This document shows, piece by piece, positions 36,187 through 47,235 of a DNA stretch of 64,000 bases. Below the pieces are notes generated by a model. It was given only the letters and a program-made list of their open reading frames with translations. It was not told where the DNA came from and searched no databases. The stretch's first letter is position 1; each line of letters opens with the position of its first letter. The position numbers were made by a program, and so were the translations under genes. Where the stretch lies: assembly GCA_018894105.1 (NCBI GenBank), contig CM032117.1:40032501-40096500 (forward strand), read 5' to 3'. The DNA is from Jacaranda mimosifolia (Eukaryota; Streptophyta; Magnoliopsida; Lamiales; Bignoniaceae).

Positions 36187-37849
36187 GGCACCTAAGAGGA
36201 ACCAACTCGCCTTGGCTAGGAAAGATGCTACTGACCCTGCTTCTGAATCTGTCAATCAGCCCATGACTAGGGGTAAGGATACTGATTTCATTCCATCTTA
36301 TGATTCTGACTTTGGAAGTCCAAGGGAAACAAATCCTAAGACATCGTCTTTTGTTGAGTTGCCAGCTACAGCGACAACAATGGATGAACAACTTGCTTGA
36401 ATGGCTCAAGCCATAGCTGACCTCCAAGTGATTGTAGAAGAGAAAGGTCTACAAACTGCACAACTTATAGACAAATAGGAATACTCCCATCTTAGAAGAT
36501 TTAACTACAACCATCAATATTCCCTTGGTCATACAGTGATGCAAAAATAGGTTGAAGAGATGCCTTACAAGCGAGAAACTAATTGAAAGATCAATCAATC
36601 TGCAACTTCTATTGCTATACGGTCTGTTCAACAATTGCAGGACATGATCACCAATACTATTAGAGCTCAGTATGCCATGCCTTCTCAAAGTTCTATGTAT
36701 TCAAAGCCCCTATGTAAAGAGGATTGACTTGCTGAGAATGGGATAGGATATCAATCACCAAAATTCCAGCAGTTTGATGGAAAGGGAAATCCAAAACAGC
36801 ATGTGGCCCATTTCATAGAGACATAGAACAATGCAAGGACTTATGGTGATCTTCTTGTGAAATAGTTTGTGCATTCATTGAAAGGAAATGCCTTCGATAG
36901 GTACATTGACTTAGAACCTCAATTCATTGATATTGTGATCAAATAGAGAGAGAGTTTTTAAATCGCTTCTACAGTATGCGCCGGACTGTGAGCATGATTG
37001 AACTAGCCAATGCAAAACAATGGAAGGACGAATTAAATCAATCATTGGCGTGCATTAAGTTTAAATTACAAGGATAGACTCTTAGAGACATCGACGGTGG
37101 AGATGTGTATTCAAGGTCATCAGGACTTCTCTATATTCTTCAAGGAATCAAGCCTTGCACTTTTAAGGAATTAGCCACTCGTGTCAATGACATGGAGCTT
37201 AGCATTGCTAATCGTGGGGTTGAAATTCTTGTTGAAGACCAGAAGAAAGAAAAGAAAGATTCAAAGAAGAGTGAAGACTATGCTAAAACTGCTATTAAGG
37301 AATCAAATTAAGGAATCAATGGCGATCAAGACAACCTCCATAAAAATTCCCACAAGTGATAAAAAGGTTGCTGAGAAAATTGAAGATCAACGCATTTCAA
37401 TAGGCAAGAAAACACTGAAAGAAATGTAGGAGAAGGAGTATCCATTTCCAGATTTTGATGTTTCTCACATCTTTGATGAATTATTAACAAGGAAGTTGAT
37501 TGAACTGCTACCAAAATGTCCTGAAGAAGTTGGAAAGATGAACAATCCAAAATATTTCAAGTATCATCGGGTTGTCCGCCATTCAATAAAGAAATGTTTC
37601 ATCTTCAAGGATAAGGTCATGGCATTGGAAAGAGATGGAAAGATAACTCTTGGCGCAGAAGAAGTTGTTGGGTCAGATCTTGCTAGCACTATAGCTGTAG
37701 CCGATGTCACATATGTTTTGCCAAGCAAAGATAATGTAATTTTCCTCACTTCACTAATGGGGGCTTCAACAATACTTCAGATTGGGAGTTTAGATCCAAT
37801 ACTAGCGGAGACTTAACTCGTTGATGAGGTGACTAAGCTGGAAACAAGT
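36187..37849 (+). pseudogene. gag relic of the Tat-type element
   Basis: The start MAPKRNQLALARKDATD lies 87 bp after the LTR. The capsid region is recognisable by FDGKGNPKQHVAHFIE (about 36773), LLVKxFVHSLKGNAFDRY and MQNNGRTN-type blocks. Downstream are LYILQGIKPCTFKELATRV (37129) and a Lys-rich stretch. A nucleocapsid-like segment follows, PEEVGKMNNPKYFKYHRV (about 37520), with HSIKKCFIF. Gag forms the retrotransposon particle and packages RNA. At least eight in-frame stops and several frame changes (for example TGA at 36398, TAG at 36476 and 36547) abolish it. The gag-protease stretch is cut by the nested element at 37850; the reading frame resumes cleanly at 45075. Confidence 0.85.
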
Positions 37850-37854
37850 TCCAC

Positions 37855-39055
37855 TATTGGTTGCGCAAAATAAATAATGCAAACAATTATGCAAGTGCAC
37901 GTTTCACAACAAGTAATGAAATGATGAGAAGAGTGTCGATCTCACGAGGAACTAAATTATTCGCTACTAATTATTAATTTATCACACACTTGTTTTATTG
38001 AAACAAAATCAATTAAATGAGAATTAAAACTAAACTAATGAAAAAAAGAAAAAAAGTATTGATTAAGATTTCTATCAGGATATAGAAGCCTAGAATTATG
38101 ATTTCATCAATCGATAAAGTTGATTACATAATTTTCTCCCTATGAAATTAATAACAGGTTATTAGTTTTAAGTCTAATGTAATTATGAGGTTCTTTTGAA
38201 TTACCCGCAATGAAATCCCTAATTTATTCAATTCACTATATTTCTATGTGAATTAACTAAATTATGAATAAGGTTGTACCACTCAACTAATTCCATAGTG
38301 CAAGCATGTATATTCCTATCCTACTCATAAATTAATTAGTTCATCAATTTGAACAATTAATCCTAAGGTCTTCTATTGTCAATCAATCCCTAGATTTTCT
38401 TTTCCAAGACTCCTTTAGGATTTAAAGATGCACTCGAGTGTTGATCAAGCAATCAAATAGAAAAAGCACACCATAGAAGAAATAACCTTAAGCACTACTA
38501 ATCTTATGGAAGAAAATCATGCATCAATTTATTCAAAAAAATCCATCATAATCCTAGAGTAACAAATTAGTTCATGGTTGAATTGTCAAACAAAATATGA
38601 ATAAAACAAAATATCATTTCAAATCCAGAATTAAAAACAAAATCAAAGGGAGAAGAAGAAACTCTATTCCTGGATGATTCAGATCTCCACTTTGTCCTCC
38701 TTTGAATCCCGAATTCTCGCGATACTTCTAATATCCAAAATAGCAAATCCCTGATCTCCAAAACTAAGTGTATGAAAGGCCTATTTATAACTGATTAAAA
38801 GAGTCATCTGATTAGAATATGACTCGAATAAATAAAAAGACTTTTCTTCCCATCCTTGATTAGATCATGAGGTGTCATCCTATCAGTATTCCCACCAACT
38901 TGCTTCAATTTGTCTCCTTTTGTAGCTTTTCCACTTATATTCTTGCAATTCCAAAATTTCATCAATTAGTAAAGGAATTATAATTTTTTGAAGAAGAAAA
39001 TTATTTGTTAAGTCCAAAACATGATATTAAAATTAATACTAATCTGGACTTAACA
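37855..39055 (-). repeat. 3' LTR of the Athila-like element (left on the plus strand)
   Basis: 1201 bp, near-identical by eye to 43872-45069. A TATAAATAG box on the minus strand falls at 38781-38789. Confidence 0.92.
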
Positions 39056-39058
39056 AAT

Positions 39059-39070
39059 ACCCCCAAACTT
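39059..39070 (-). other. Polypurine tract of the Athila-like element
   Basis: The minus strand reads AAGTTTGGGGGT three bases before the 3' LTR, where plus-strand DNA synthesis would be primed. Confidence 0.75.
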
Positions 39071-41380
39071 AATATGTTGCTCGCCCTTGAGCAACGCAAA
39101 GAAAAAACTCAAAGACACTCAAAGAAAAACAAATCAACACAAAAATGCATATACAAAAACATCACTTCTTTTTGCTACTCTTAGAACTACTTCAAAGCTA
39201 TGCTTGTAGTCAACCACAATTGCGATCTAATTTCACTATGCACAAATAAGCATGTACAATGTTCAAATGAATCCCCCGTGTATGTGTGTGCTTTCTCTAC
39301 AAGTAGTTGCTGGCAATTCGGATTAATTTATGTACAAGTACAAGACTCTACTCTAATATTCCATAGGTTTGTTTCATCTCTATCTCCACTAATGTAGAAT
39401 ACACTCAATAAAGGATCATTTAGGACTTTCATAGCTTGTAACTAGGCTTGGGTAAAGGTTAGGAAAAATATGGATAATACTGACTCAATACCCACAACAC
39501 TTATTCATCATCACCTCTTAATTCTCCCCCAAAACTTATTGAACAGTACTTTTCAATTTCTTGCTTTCTCCCTTTTTTAGATTTTTTTTTCGATACTCAT
39601 GCTACTATGCATTTTTTTTTGTTTTGCTTTTTTTTGTTTTTTTTTTTTTGAGAGAGGAAGAAAATCAAATTCATGGGCACTATACTGTTTGTTCCCATCT
39701 TGATAAGAAATTCAAATAGATCTAACAAGTAATTGTGGGATTTATTTGGTGGGATCATGTGTTTAGGTTGGTTGTTGAGTTAGTTGACAATTGAAAAGGA
39801 TATTTAAAAAATAGGCTCAACAAGGGACCCAAGGGATATAGTATCATTTGATAGGCTTGAAAGCTCAAACGGGTCAAAAATGGCCTAAGTCATTTTCTTT
39901 AATTGAGTTTTTTCTAGGATTTCGCCTTGATAGGGAATTAAACAAATTCTAGAGTTTAAAGTATTACCTATGTAACTCATGCATAAATATCCTCTAAGTT
40001 AACCAATAACTAGAAGTGAGAAAGAGAGTGCTCAAAAATAGAGGATATCATCCTAGCATTGCTTCTACTCAAAGTGTACAGTTCCATCATCACACAAGTA
40101 TAATTTTTCACGAAACATAAAATCAAAGGAATAATATCTTCATTGATTCAAGAAGATTAATTTTTGTATATGTAAGACATCGACTCAATTACTGAACCTT
40201 AATCAAAACAAAACAACAGAAAATAAAAGAACACAAAGGACTAAAAATTGACGCACAAAGCACCCCCAAACTTGAGAGGTACTTTGCCCACAAAGTACTA
40301 ATACTAAGATAGAGAAAGTAAGAAAATAAGACACTAACACGGGCAATGAAAAAGAGAGCAATGAAAATAAATAAATAAGAAGAAAAAAATTAAAGCAAAC
40401 AAAAAGAAAAAGGAAGAGAATACACCTTGATTAATCATCGGCATTATCGTCTTCCTCAACATTCGGGGGTGGAATTGCAACCGTAATGTAAGGATATGGT
40501 TGTGGTGAGAATTAACTCCAAATAAATTACTCCTAATAATATCTAAGGAAAATCAAGAAATTCCAATCAATAAATCAATATCCAAAAATTTAATTCAATT
40601 GGCATCCAAATATCCATCACTTCACCTCAATAATCAATCAATTATTTATCAAATAATCTCATATAATCGCCATTAAATTAAAATTATTCAAAAAATAATC
40701 TAACTAATTCCAAACTCTCAAATCAATAAAATAGACCTTTATTAACTAATAAATACCTAAAAATTCAAATCAATTTAAAACACTAATATATCTAAAATAT
40801 GCTAAAAATGAAGTGATGAGAATGGTGTTGTAGGTGGATTTGTTTGAGAAAAAGAAGATTAATGTAGAGAGAAAGAAGAAAGAAAAAAGAAAAAAAAAAA
40901 AGAAAATAGAGAAATGGAAAAGGAAAAGAGAAAAATAAGAAAAATAGGAGAGAGAGAGAGAGAAAGAGAGAGAGCGTGCCAGCGGGTGGGGGGGGGGGGA
41001 AGGTAGGGGTTGTTTTATGGTGGCGGGGGTGGGGCCAACTGGTGGGGGGTGTGAGGCAGTCAAAATTGGCTACCCCCAATTTTGACTTCCTTTTTTTTGG
41101 GGGGTTAAAGATTGTGCGCCAGGGCACAAATTGCTTGCGCCTTGGCGCACATGGCACTGGAATGTGGCGTCTTAAAAGACGCCTTGTGTGCAAGGCGCAT
41201 GTGGATTGCGCCTCTACTCGCTGGCCAATGCCCCACCCCCCACTTTTTTTAAAATAATAAAAAATAAAAAAAATAATAAAAATAATAAAAATTTAAAGCA
41301 ATTAAAAATTTGGGTTGCCTCCCAAAAAGCGCTTGATTTATAGTCTTTCGCTTGACTTTTCGGGCTTCACTTGATGTTGG
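39071..41380 (-). other. Long 3' non-coding region of the Athila-like element
   Basis: AT-rich sequence between the protease-integrase ORF and the polypurine tract. It has a second CCCCCAAACTTGAGAGG motif near 40263 that resembles the polypurine tract, purine-only runs at 40860-40980, a G-rich tract at 40983-41050 and two strong hairpins at 41136-41183. Athila-group elements often carry an env-like or extra ORF here; I see none intact. A short minus-strand peptide end (IPPPNVEEDDNADD) lies at about 40437-40480. Confidence 0.6.
41136..41183. repeat. Two GC-rich hairpins (GCGCC inverted repeats)
   Basis: TGCGCC-TT-GGCGCA at 41136-41149 and GGCGTCTT-AA-AAGACGCC at 41166-41183 are perfect short inverted repeats in a GC-rich patch (about 41110-41225). 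Flanking GCGCC/GGCGC motifs could extend the folding. Function unknown. Confidence 0.7.
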
Positions 41381-42154
41381 TTAAGGTGGTTGTGGATTTT
41401 TTATGATCAAATCACTTTCCATGTAGTGTTTAATTCCTTTCCTATTCGCCTTAAACCGCATTCTTGAACCAATTTCTTCCAACTCCGTCATTCCATGTGG
41501 GAAGATTTCAATTATGCAAAATAGCTCCAACCATCGTGATCTTAGTTTTCCTAATAACCACTTAAAATAGGAGTCGTAGAATAGTACCTGTTCACTTGGC
41601 TCTAATTGGTCTTTCAAAATTTTTCGATCACTCTTATATTCAGTGTTTCCTTTATATGACTTGACTTTTTTATTTACCACACTAATTGCCAAACACTTGT
41701 CAATGTCATTAGGAAAATCTAATGCTTTAAACACATTAAAAGTTACCATTTCATCTTGGACCCTCATGGTTAACTCACCTTTTTGCACATCTATGATAGT
41801 CCTACCTGTGGCCAAGAATGGTCTCCCAAGGATGATTGGAGCTTTAGTATCCTCTTCCATGTCCAACATAATAAAATCTGCAGGAAAATTAAATTTATCA
41901 GTTTTTACCAATACATCTTCAATTATTCCCTTAGGATACTTGAATGTTATGTCTGCAAGTTGCAAGGTTACACTAGTTAGCTTGATCTCTCCCAATCCAA
42001 GTCGCTGGTAGATGGAATGTGGTATTAAATTTATGTTTGTTCCCAAATCGCAAAGTGCCCTTCCAAAAAATTTAGTACCGATTTTGCATGGTATGGTGAA
42101 ACTCCCAGGATCCTTAAGCTTTGAGGTAACTTCTTTTGGATGATTACACTGCAT
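41381..42154 (-). CDS. Protease fused to integrase C-terminal tail (Athila-like pol deletion product)
   Basis: One uninterrupted 257-residue frame. Residues 1-~140 are a retropepsin-like aspartic protease with ALCDLGTNINLIP (catalytic Asp36) and APIILGRPFLATGRTIIDV (105-123). Residues ~180-246 (EPSEQVLF, GKLRSRW, IKHYMES) match the C-terminal end of Athila-type integrases, which normally lies more than 1000 residues further along pol. Reverse transcriptase, RNase H and the integrase zinc finger and catalytic core are therefore missing. The junction falls at about residues 165-180. The frame stays open through the join, unlike the stop-ridden gag. The upstream boundary is uncertain: protease-proximal sequence continues in another frame to 42240, so a frameshift sits near 42150. 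Translation as a protein is not implied. Confidence 0.8.
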   Translation of the reverse strand: MQCNHPKEVTSKLKDPGSFTIPCKIGTKFFGRALCDLGTNINLIPHSIYQRLGLGEIKLTSVTLQLADITFKYPKGIIEDVLVKTDKFNFPADFIMLDMEEDTKAPIILGRPFLATGRTIIDVQKGELTMRVQDEMVTFNVFKALDFPNDIDKCLAISVVNKKVKSYKGNTEYKSDRKILKDQLEPSEQVLFYDSYFKWLLGKLRSRWLELFCIIEIFPHGMTELEEIGSRMRFKANRKGIKHYMESDLIIKNPQPP

Positions 42155-42932
42155 TCCTCTATGAGAGCCACTATTTCAAATTCACTCAAACGCCTTTTCT
42201 TAGATAAAATTGCTTTCATGAATTTTACATAACTAGGCATTTGTTCTAAGGCTTCAACAAATGGAATATTTATGTGGAGTTTCTTGAAAACCTCTAAAAA
42301 ATTTTGAAATTGCTTGTCTAACTTTTGCTTCTTAAGCCTCTGAGGAAAAGGTGGAGGTGGTCTGATAGGATCAACTTCTTCAAATTTTTGCTCTCATCTT
42401 TTCCCTTCTCAACTAGTGATTCGTTTTCCAATTCCTCTGAAAATGGATGGACCTTCTGAAATTCTTGCAATTCTCTACCATTCCTCAAAGAAATAGTATT
42501 GCATGTTCCTTGCCTTATCGTTTAGGATTTATCTTAGTATCACTTGGCAAAGTTCCTTATTGTCTCATACTCAATGCAGTGGCTAGCTGGCCCATTTGTG
42601 TTTCTAATATTCTGATTGAAGTGATTGACTCTGAATTGCTGCTTCAGTTTTTGTCATGAACTGCATAAACATCTCCTCTAATTATGGTTTATTTTCTTGA
42701 GTTGGTGGATTTATTTGTTGCTGAAAGCCTAGTTGTGGAGGTTTAGGGGCTGAAGTTTGCCCTTGATTATTACTCCAAGAAAAATTGGGGTGTTGTCTCT
42801 ATCCAGGATTATAAGTATTTGAGTACGGATTATTTGATTCATGTTGAAGTTCCCAACAAACTATGCTGATTCCAAAGTATGCTGACACTGATCACTCGAA
42901 TGCGCATCCCTACAAATTTCGCAAGTAATAAA
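42155..42932 (-). pseudogene. Nucleocapsid and spacer part of Athila-like gag-pol, broken
   Basis: Minus-strand blocks: a zinc-knuckle-like CEICRDAHSSDQC (about 42883-42921); GQLATALSMRQ then LPSDTKINPKR (about 42510-42600), a conserved Athila gag C-terminal motif; and FVEALEQMPSYVKFMKAIL (about 42200-42260), the protease-proximal linker. Stops and shifts between them leave no usable frame. Confidence 0.75.
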
Positions 42933-43715
42933 TTAGCTCTCTTGCTGCACTAGCTGGGTCATAATACTTGCAAGCATGTCCATCTTCTTTGTTAAAGCTT
43001 CTAACTGTGCAGCCAAAGATGTAGTAGCATTTACCTCATAGACTCTTGCAGTTTTCTTTGGTTGAGTTAATCTATCAGTTGACAACTGATAATTGTTTGC
43101 TGTCATCTCTTCAAATAGCTCAAATGTTTCCCAAATCTTTTTCCTCATAAGTGTACCTCTTGCAGTAGCATCAACTATTCCTCTTGTTTGTACAGTCAAT
43201 CTATTATAGAATGTTTGCAACTTTTTCAATCCATGATGAGGGCATTTTTTGGGCATCTCCTTATATCTTTCTCATGCCTCATAAAACGTTTCCTAATCAA
43301 ATTGAACAAAGAAAGTGATTTCATTCCTTCACTTAACTATTCTTGATGGTGGAAAAAACTTAGCAAAGAATTTTTATGCTAGATTCTCCCAAGTGGCAAC
43401 GGATCCTGATGGCAAGGATGAAAACCAACTCTTTACTTTGTCCTTTAGTAAAAATGGAAATAACCTCAACCGGATTGCATCATCAGAGACTCCATTATAT
43501 TTGAAGGTGTCACAAATCTCCAAAAAATTAACTAGATGAGCATTCGGATCTTTTGTTGGAGACCCCCCAAACTGGACTGAATTCTGTATCATCTGAATGA
43601 TAGCGGGCTTGATCTCAAAATTATTAGCCTGAACAGATGGTCTAGCGATTCTTGTCTAAAAGCCCTGAATTTGTGGCATAACATAATCCCCCTAATATCC
43701 ATCTTCCTCTGCCAT
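42933..43715 (-). pseudogene. Athila-like gag capsid region
   Basis: The frame begins near 43715 (MAEEDGY, then a stop). It is readable from [15 protein letters not shown] (about 43635) through [36 protein letters not shown] and [13 protein letters not shown] (43374-43592), a typical retrotransposon gag capsid. After a break near 43300-43370 it resumes at 43256 with CPHHGLKKLQTFYN and FELFEEMTANNYQ, then TTSLAAQLEALTKKMDML, ending in a stop at 42933-42935. Stops at about 43694 and near 43310-43330, and shifts, inactivate it. The family and order relative to the primer site and protease are clear. Confidence 0.85.
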
Positions 43716-43847
43716 TTCTGCAGTATCCTCATTTGCTCAATAATAATAATAATATAAATAAATAAAATAAAAAAATAAATAAGTAAAAAAATTAAACTAA
43801 AACTTGGCATTTAAAATTAATACTAGAAGAAACAAAAAAATTTTAGT

Positions 43848-43865
43848 TCCCCGGCAACAACGCCA
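43848..43865 (-). other. Primer-binding site (tRNA-Asp type)
   Basis: The minus strand TGGCGTTGTTGCCGGGGA matches the tRNA-Asp 3'-end complement used by Athila elements at 16 of 18 positions. It lies six bases from the 5' LTR end. Confidence 0.85.
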
Positions 43866-43871
43866 AAAACT

Positions 43872-45069
43872 TATTGGTTGCGCAAAATAAATAATGCAAA
43901 CAATTACGCAAGTGCACGTGCCGCAACAAGTAATAAAATGATGAGAAGAGTGTCGATCCCACGAGGAACTAAATTATTCGCTACTAATTATTAATTTATC
44001 ACACACTTGTTTAATTCAAATATAATTAATTAAATGAGAATTAAAACTAAACTAATGAAAATAAGAAAAAAGGTACTGATTAAGATTCTATCAGGATATA
44101 GAAGCCTAGAATTATGATTTCATCAATCGAATAAGTTGATTACATAATTTTCTCCCTATAAAATTAATAACAGGTTATTAATTTTGAGTCTTATGCAATT
44201 ACGAGGTTCTTCCAAATTACCCGTAATCAAATCCCTAATTTATTCAATTCACTATATTCCCATGTGAATTAACTGAATTATGAATAATGTTGTACCACTC
44301 AACTAATTCCCTAGGGTAAGCAGGTATATTCCTATCCTACTCACAAATTAATTAGTTCATCAATTTGAACAATTAATCCTAAGGTCTTCTATTGTCAATC
44401 AATCCCTAGATTTTCTTTTTCAAGATTCCTCTAGGGTTTAAAGATGCACTCGATTGTTGATCAGTCAATCAAATAGAAAAAGCACACAATAGAAGAAATA
44501 ACCTTAAGCGCTACTAATTTCATGGAAGAAAATCATGCATCAATTTATTCAAAAGAATCCATCATAATCCTAGAGTAACGAATTAGTTCATGATTAAATT
44601 GTCAAACAAAATATGAATAAAACAAAACACCGTTTCAAATCCAGAATGAAAAACAAAATCAAAGGGAGAAGAAGAAACTCTATTCCTAGATGACTCTGAT
44701 ATCCACTTTGTCCTCATTTGAATCCCAAATTCTCGCAATACTTATAATCTCAAAAATAGCAAATCCTCGATCTCTAAAACTAAGTGTCTGAAAGGCCTAT
44801 TTATAACTGATTAAAAGAGTCTTCTGATTAAAATATGACTCGAATAAATAAAAGACTTTTATGTCCATCCTTAATTAAATTATGAGGTGTCATCCTATAA
44901 GCATTCCCACCAACTTGCATCAATTTGCTCCTTTTGTAGCTTTTCCACTTATATTCCTGTAATTCCAAATTTTCATCAATTAGTAAAAGAATTATAATTT
45001 TTTGAAGAAGAAAATTATTTGTTAAGTCCTAAACATTATATTAAAATTTATACTAATATGGACTTAACA
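43872..45069 (-). repeat. 5' LTR of the Athila-like element (right on the plus strand)
   Basis: 1198 bp, pair of 37855-39055. It carries the minus-strand TATA box at 44797-44805. Confidence 0.92.
44797..44805 (-). promoter_or_regulatory. Putative LTR TATA box
   Basis: TATAAATAG on the minus strand, conserved in both LTRs. It would drive transcription of the Athila-like element. Confidence 0.55.
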
Positions 45070-45074
45070 TCCAC

Positions 45075-46575
45075 TACTAAAACTGAAGATAGTAGTGAGT
45101 GGATTCTTGTAACACATCGACGAAGGAAAAGACGATGTGTTAATCGATATGATATATTGGCATTAACATTTTGCATGTGGTTAGATGCCCTCAACCTAGG
45201 ATGATGAAGAGTCTAAAGGCTACGAATGGCAACCTGGAAAATTCATTGGTAGGTTACAAAAAGAGCCAAGTGGCTTTGAAAGATTATTTTCCTATAGGAT
45301 TCTTTGATCAAAGAGTTGAAACAGTGCATGTTATATCTTGTGAAACTGAAGAGCAACATTCTACTTCCTATTGTATGACCATTGCTTTTATAGACGAGGC
45401 CTTGCTATTGAGGTCAAAACCTCACAATAGGCTACCTTTTATTTTAGAGTTCATGTAGGAGCAAAAGGTTAACCCCATACTCATTGATGGAGGATTTGTC
45501 GTCAATATCATGCCAAAATCCATCAATATCATGCCAAAATCCACCATGAAGAACTTGGGGATTTCTGTTGAAGATCTTTTACACAGCCACTAACTATTCA
45601 AAGTTTCAACCAAGGAAGCCAACGAGCTATTGGTATGATTCGTCTAGTCCCCACAATCGAGAAGATAAAAGTAAGTACTTTATTTCATATCATTGATGCA
45701 ATGACTTCCTACCATTTACTTTTGGGACGACCGTTTGATGCATGGGGTCTTGATGTTGTAGGTCCTGTTGCTCCTAAGTCGTTAGCTAGTCATGCTTACA
45801 TATTGACAGCTACAAACTATTTCTCCAAGTGGGCAGAGCCGATTCCCCTTAAGGAAGTAAAGAAAGAAAATGCTATTGAGTTCATTCACTGTAATCTGAT
45901 TTTCAGGTATAGAGTATCTCGTTACATCATACCGATAATGGGAAGCCTTTCTACAATAAGTTGATGGATAAACTCTATGCACAATTTGGATTCAGGCAAT
46001 ACAACTCCTCTATGTATAATGCAGCTGTAAATGGTCTAATAGAGGCATTCAATAAAACTTTCTGCAATCTGCTAAAGAAAGTAACGTCAAAATCTAAAAT
46101 GGATTAGCATGAAAAAGTTAGGAAAGCTCTTTGGGTATATCAGACAACTCATCGGACTGATACCCAGGCTACTCCATATTCACTGGTTTATGGAGTTAAA
46201 GTTGTTCTCCCTCTTGAAAGTCAAATAACCTCATTTTCATATAGCAATTCAAGAAGGACTTACTACTAAGATCAATGTTCGCCTGAATTGGAAGGACTTG
46301 AAGCGCAACAAAAACTTGTATGTTGTCAAGCATGTATGAGAAGGGCATTTAATAAGAAAGTTCATCCACGATTTTTTCAGGTTGGAGATTTGATGTTTGT
46401 AGTAAGAAAGCCCATTACCATCACCAAACGAATGGAAAGTAAATTCATGTCAAAATGGGATAGTCCATATGTGATAAAAGAAGTCTATACTATTGGTGCC
46501 TACAAGTTAGTTGAAAAAGATGGATTGCGCATAAGCCCTATAAATGGAAATTTTTTGAAGCGATGTTATCCATGA
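45075..46575 (+). pseudogene. Protease joined to integrase in the Tat-type element (RT/RNase H missing)
   Basis: The sequence continues the interrupted gag-pol frame. Protease: YCMTIAFIDEALLLRSKPHN, PILIDGGFVVNIMPKS (about 45476-45520, active-site DGG in Tat style) and STLFHIIDAMTSYHLLLGRP (45674-45733). Within one open frame LLLGRP runs straight into FDAWGLDVVGPVAPKS, the start of the integrase core. Reverse transcriptase, RNase H and the integrase zinc finger are therefore gone.

Integrase residues: first Asp at 45752-45754; second Asp (DNGK) at 45934-45936, just after a 1-bp loss that shifts the frame; Glu at 46042-46044 (NGLIEAFNK). The end, VHPRFFQVGDLMFVVRKP to GPINGNFLKRCYP-like, covers 46288-46575. 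Stops (TAG near 46106) inactivate the integrase. Confidence 0.85.
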
Positions 46576-46589
46576 GAAATGTAGCTCCT

Positions 46590-46800
46590 TAACGCATGAG
46601 TATAAACTGTGTACGGTAACCACCAAAGGTAGTGCATATGGTTAAACTACTAACTTTCCCCACTAAAGGTATTTTATGTGGTTAAAATATTAAATACCCC
46701 ACCTAGTCCAAGGTGGTTAAGTAATGGATACTCATGGCCCACATGAGTATAAACTGTGAATGGCACCCTCCCAAAAAAGAATGTTTACTTTGAATTACGT
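46590..46800. repeat. Post-integrase repeated motifs
   Basis: CATGAGTATAAACTGTG occurs twice (about 46597 and 46742), with GGTTAAACTACTAA/GGTTAAAATATTAA-like repeats between. Non-coding 3' region of the Tat element. Confidence 0.6.
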
Positions 46801-46834
46801 AATGACTTAATCCCCTTGATAGGGTACATAAGCA

Positions 46835-47235
46835 GCTTGAGAGTTATTTCCCAAGTTCAGTCACATCATTAAAAAAAAGGGGTTGTTTGGATGGCTTCCT
46901 AAGTTCAATCACATCAATGGAACAAGTTTGGATGGCTTCCCAATTTCAATCATATCATTAGAGCAAATTTGGATGACTTACTTCCCAAGCTCAATCACGT
47001 CATTTGAATAGGTTTAGATTGCTTGCCAAATTCAATCATATCATTGAAATAAGTTTGGATGGCCTGCCAATTTTAATCACATCATGAGAATAAGTTTTGA
47101 TGGCTTCCCAAGTTCAATCATATCATTGGAGTGATTTTGGATGACTTACTTCCCAAGTTCGATCAGATAATTGGAGTAATTTTAAATGATTTACCAAGTT
47201 CAAGCATATCATTGAAAGAAGTTTTGATTGTTTTC
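46835..47235. repeat. Minisatellite, about 45-55-bp period, about 8 copies
   Basis: The core TTCAATCAYATCATTGGAAT is followed by AAGTTTGGATGGCTTCCCAA, with variants using TTTTGGATGACTTACTTCCC. It repeats from about 46850 to 47230 with two alternating unit lengths. Tandem repeats at this place, after pol and before the extra ORF, are known in Tat/Ogre elements. Confidence 0.8.

Larger units (their letters stand above)
37855..45069 (-). mobile_element. Athila-like Ty3/gypsy LTR element, internally deleted, nested in the Tat element
   Basis: The LTRs (37855-39055 and 43872-45069) are flanked by the identical 5-bp duplication TCCAC (37850-37854 and 45070-45074). Read on the minus strand, the 5' LTR begins TGTTAAGTCC and ends CAACCAATA. 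Next come a tRNA-Asp-type primer site (43848-43865), gag, a protease-integrase tail ORF, a long 3' region with hairpins, a polypurine tract (39059-39070) and the 3' LTR. The Asp primer site and the protease sequence are those of the Athila group. The two LTRs look more alike than those of the host Tat element, as expected for a younger insertion. Reverse transcriptase, RNase H and the integrase core are missing. Confidence 0.9.

Noticed and set aside
40770..41257. Overlapping open frames rich in Pro/Ser or Gly
   Set aside because: They translate purine and G tracts and the hairpin region of the Athila-like 3' region; no protein signature.
46835..47235. Regularly spaced repeats as a possible CRISPR array
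   Set aside because: Directly tandem units without unique spacers, inside a plant retrotransposon.
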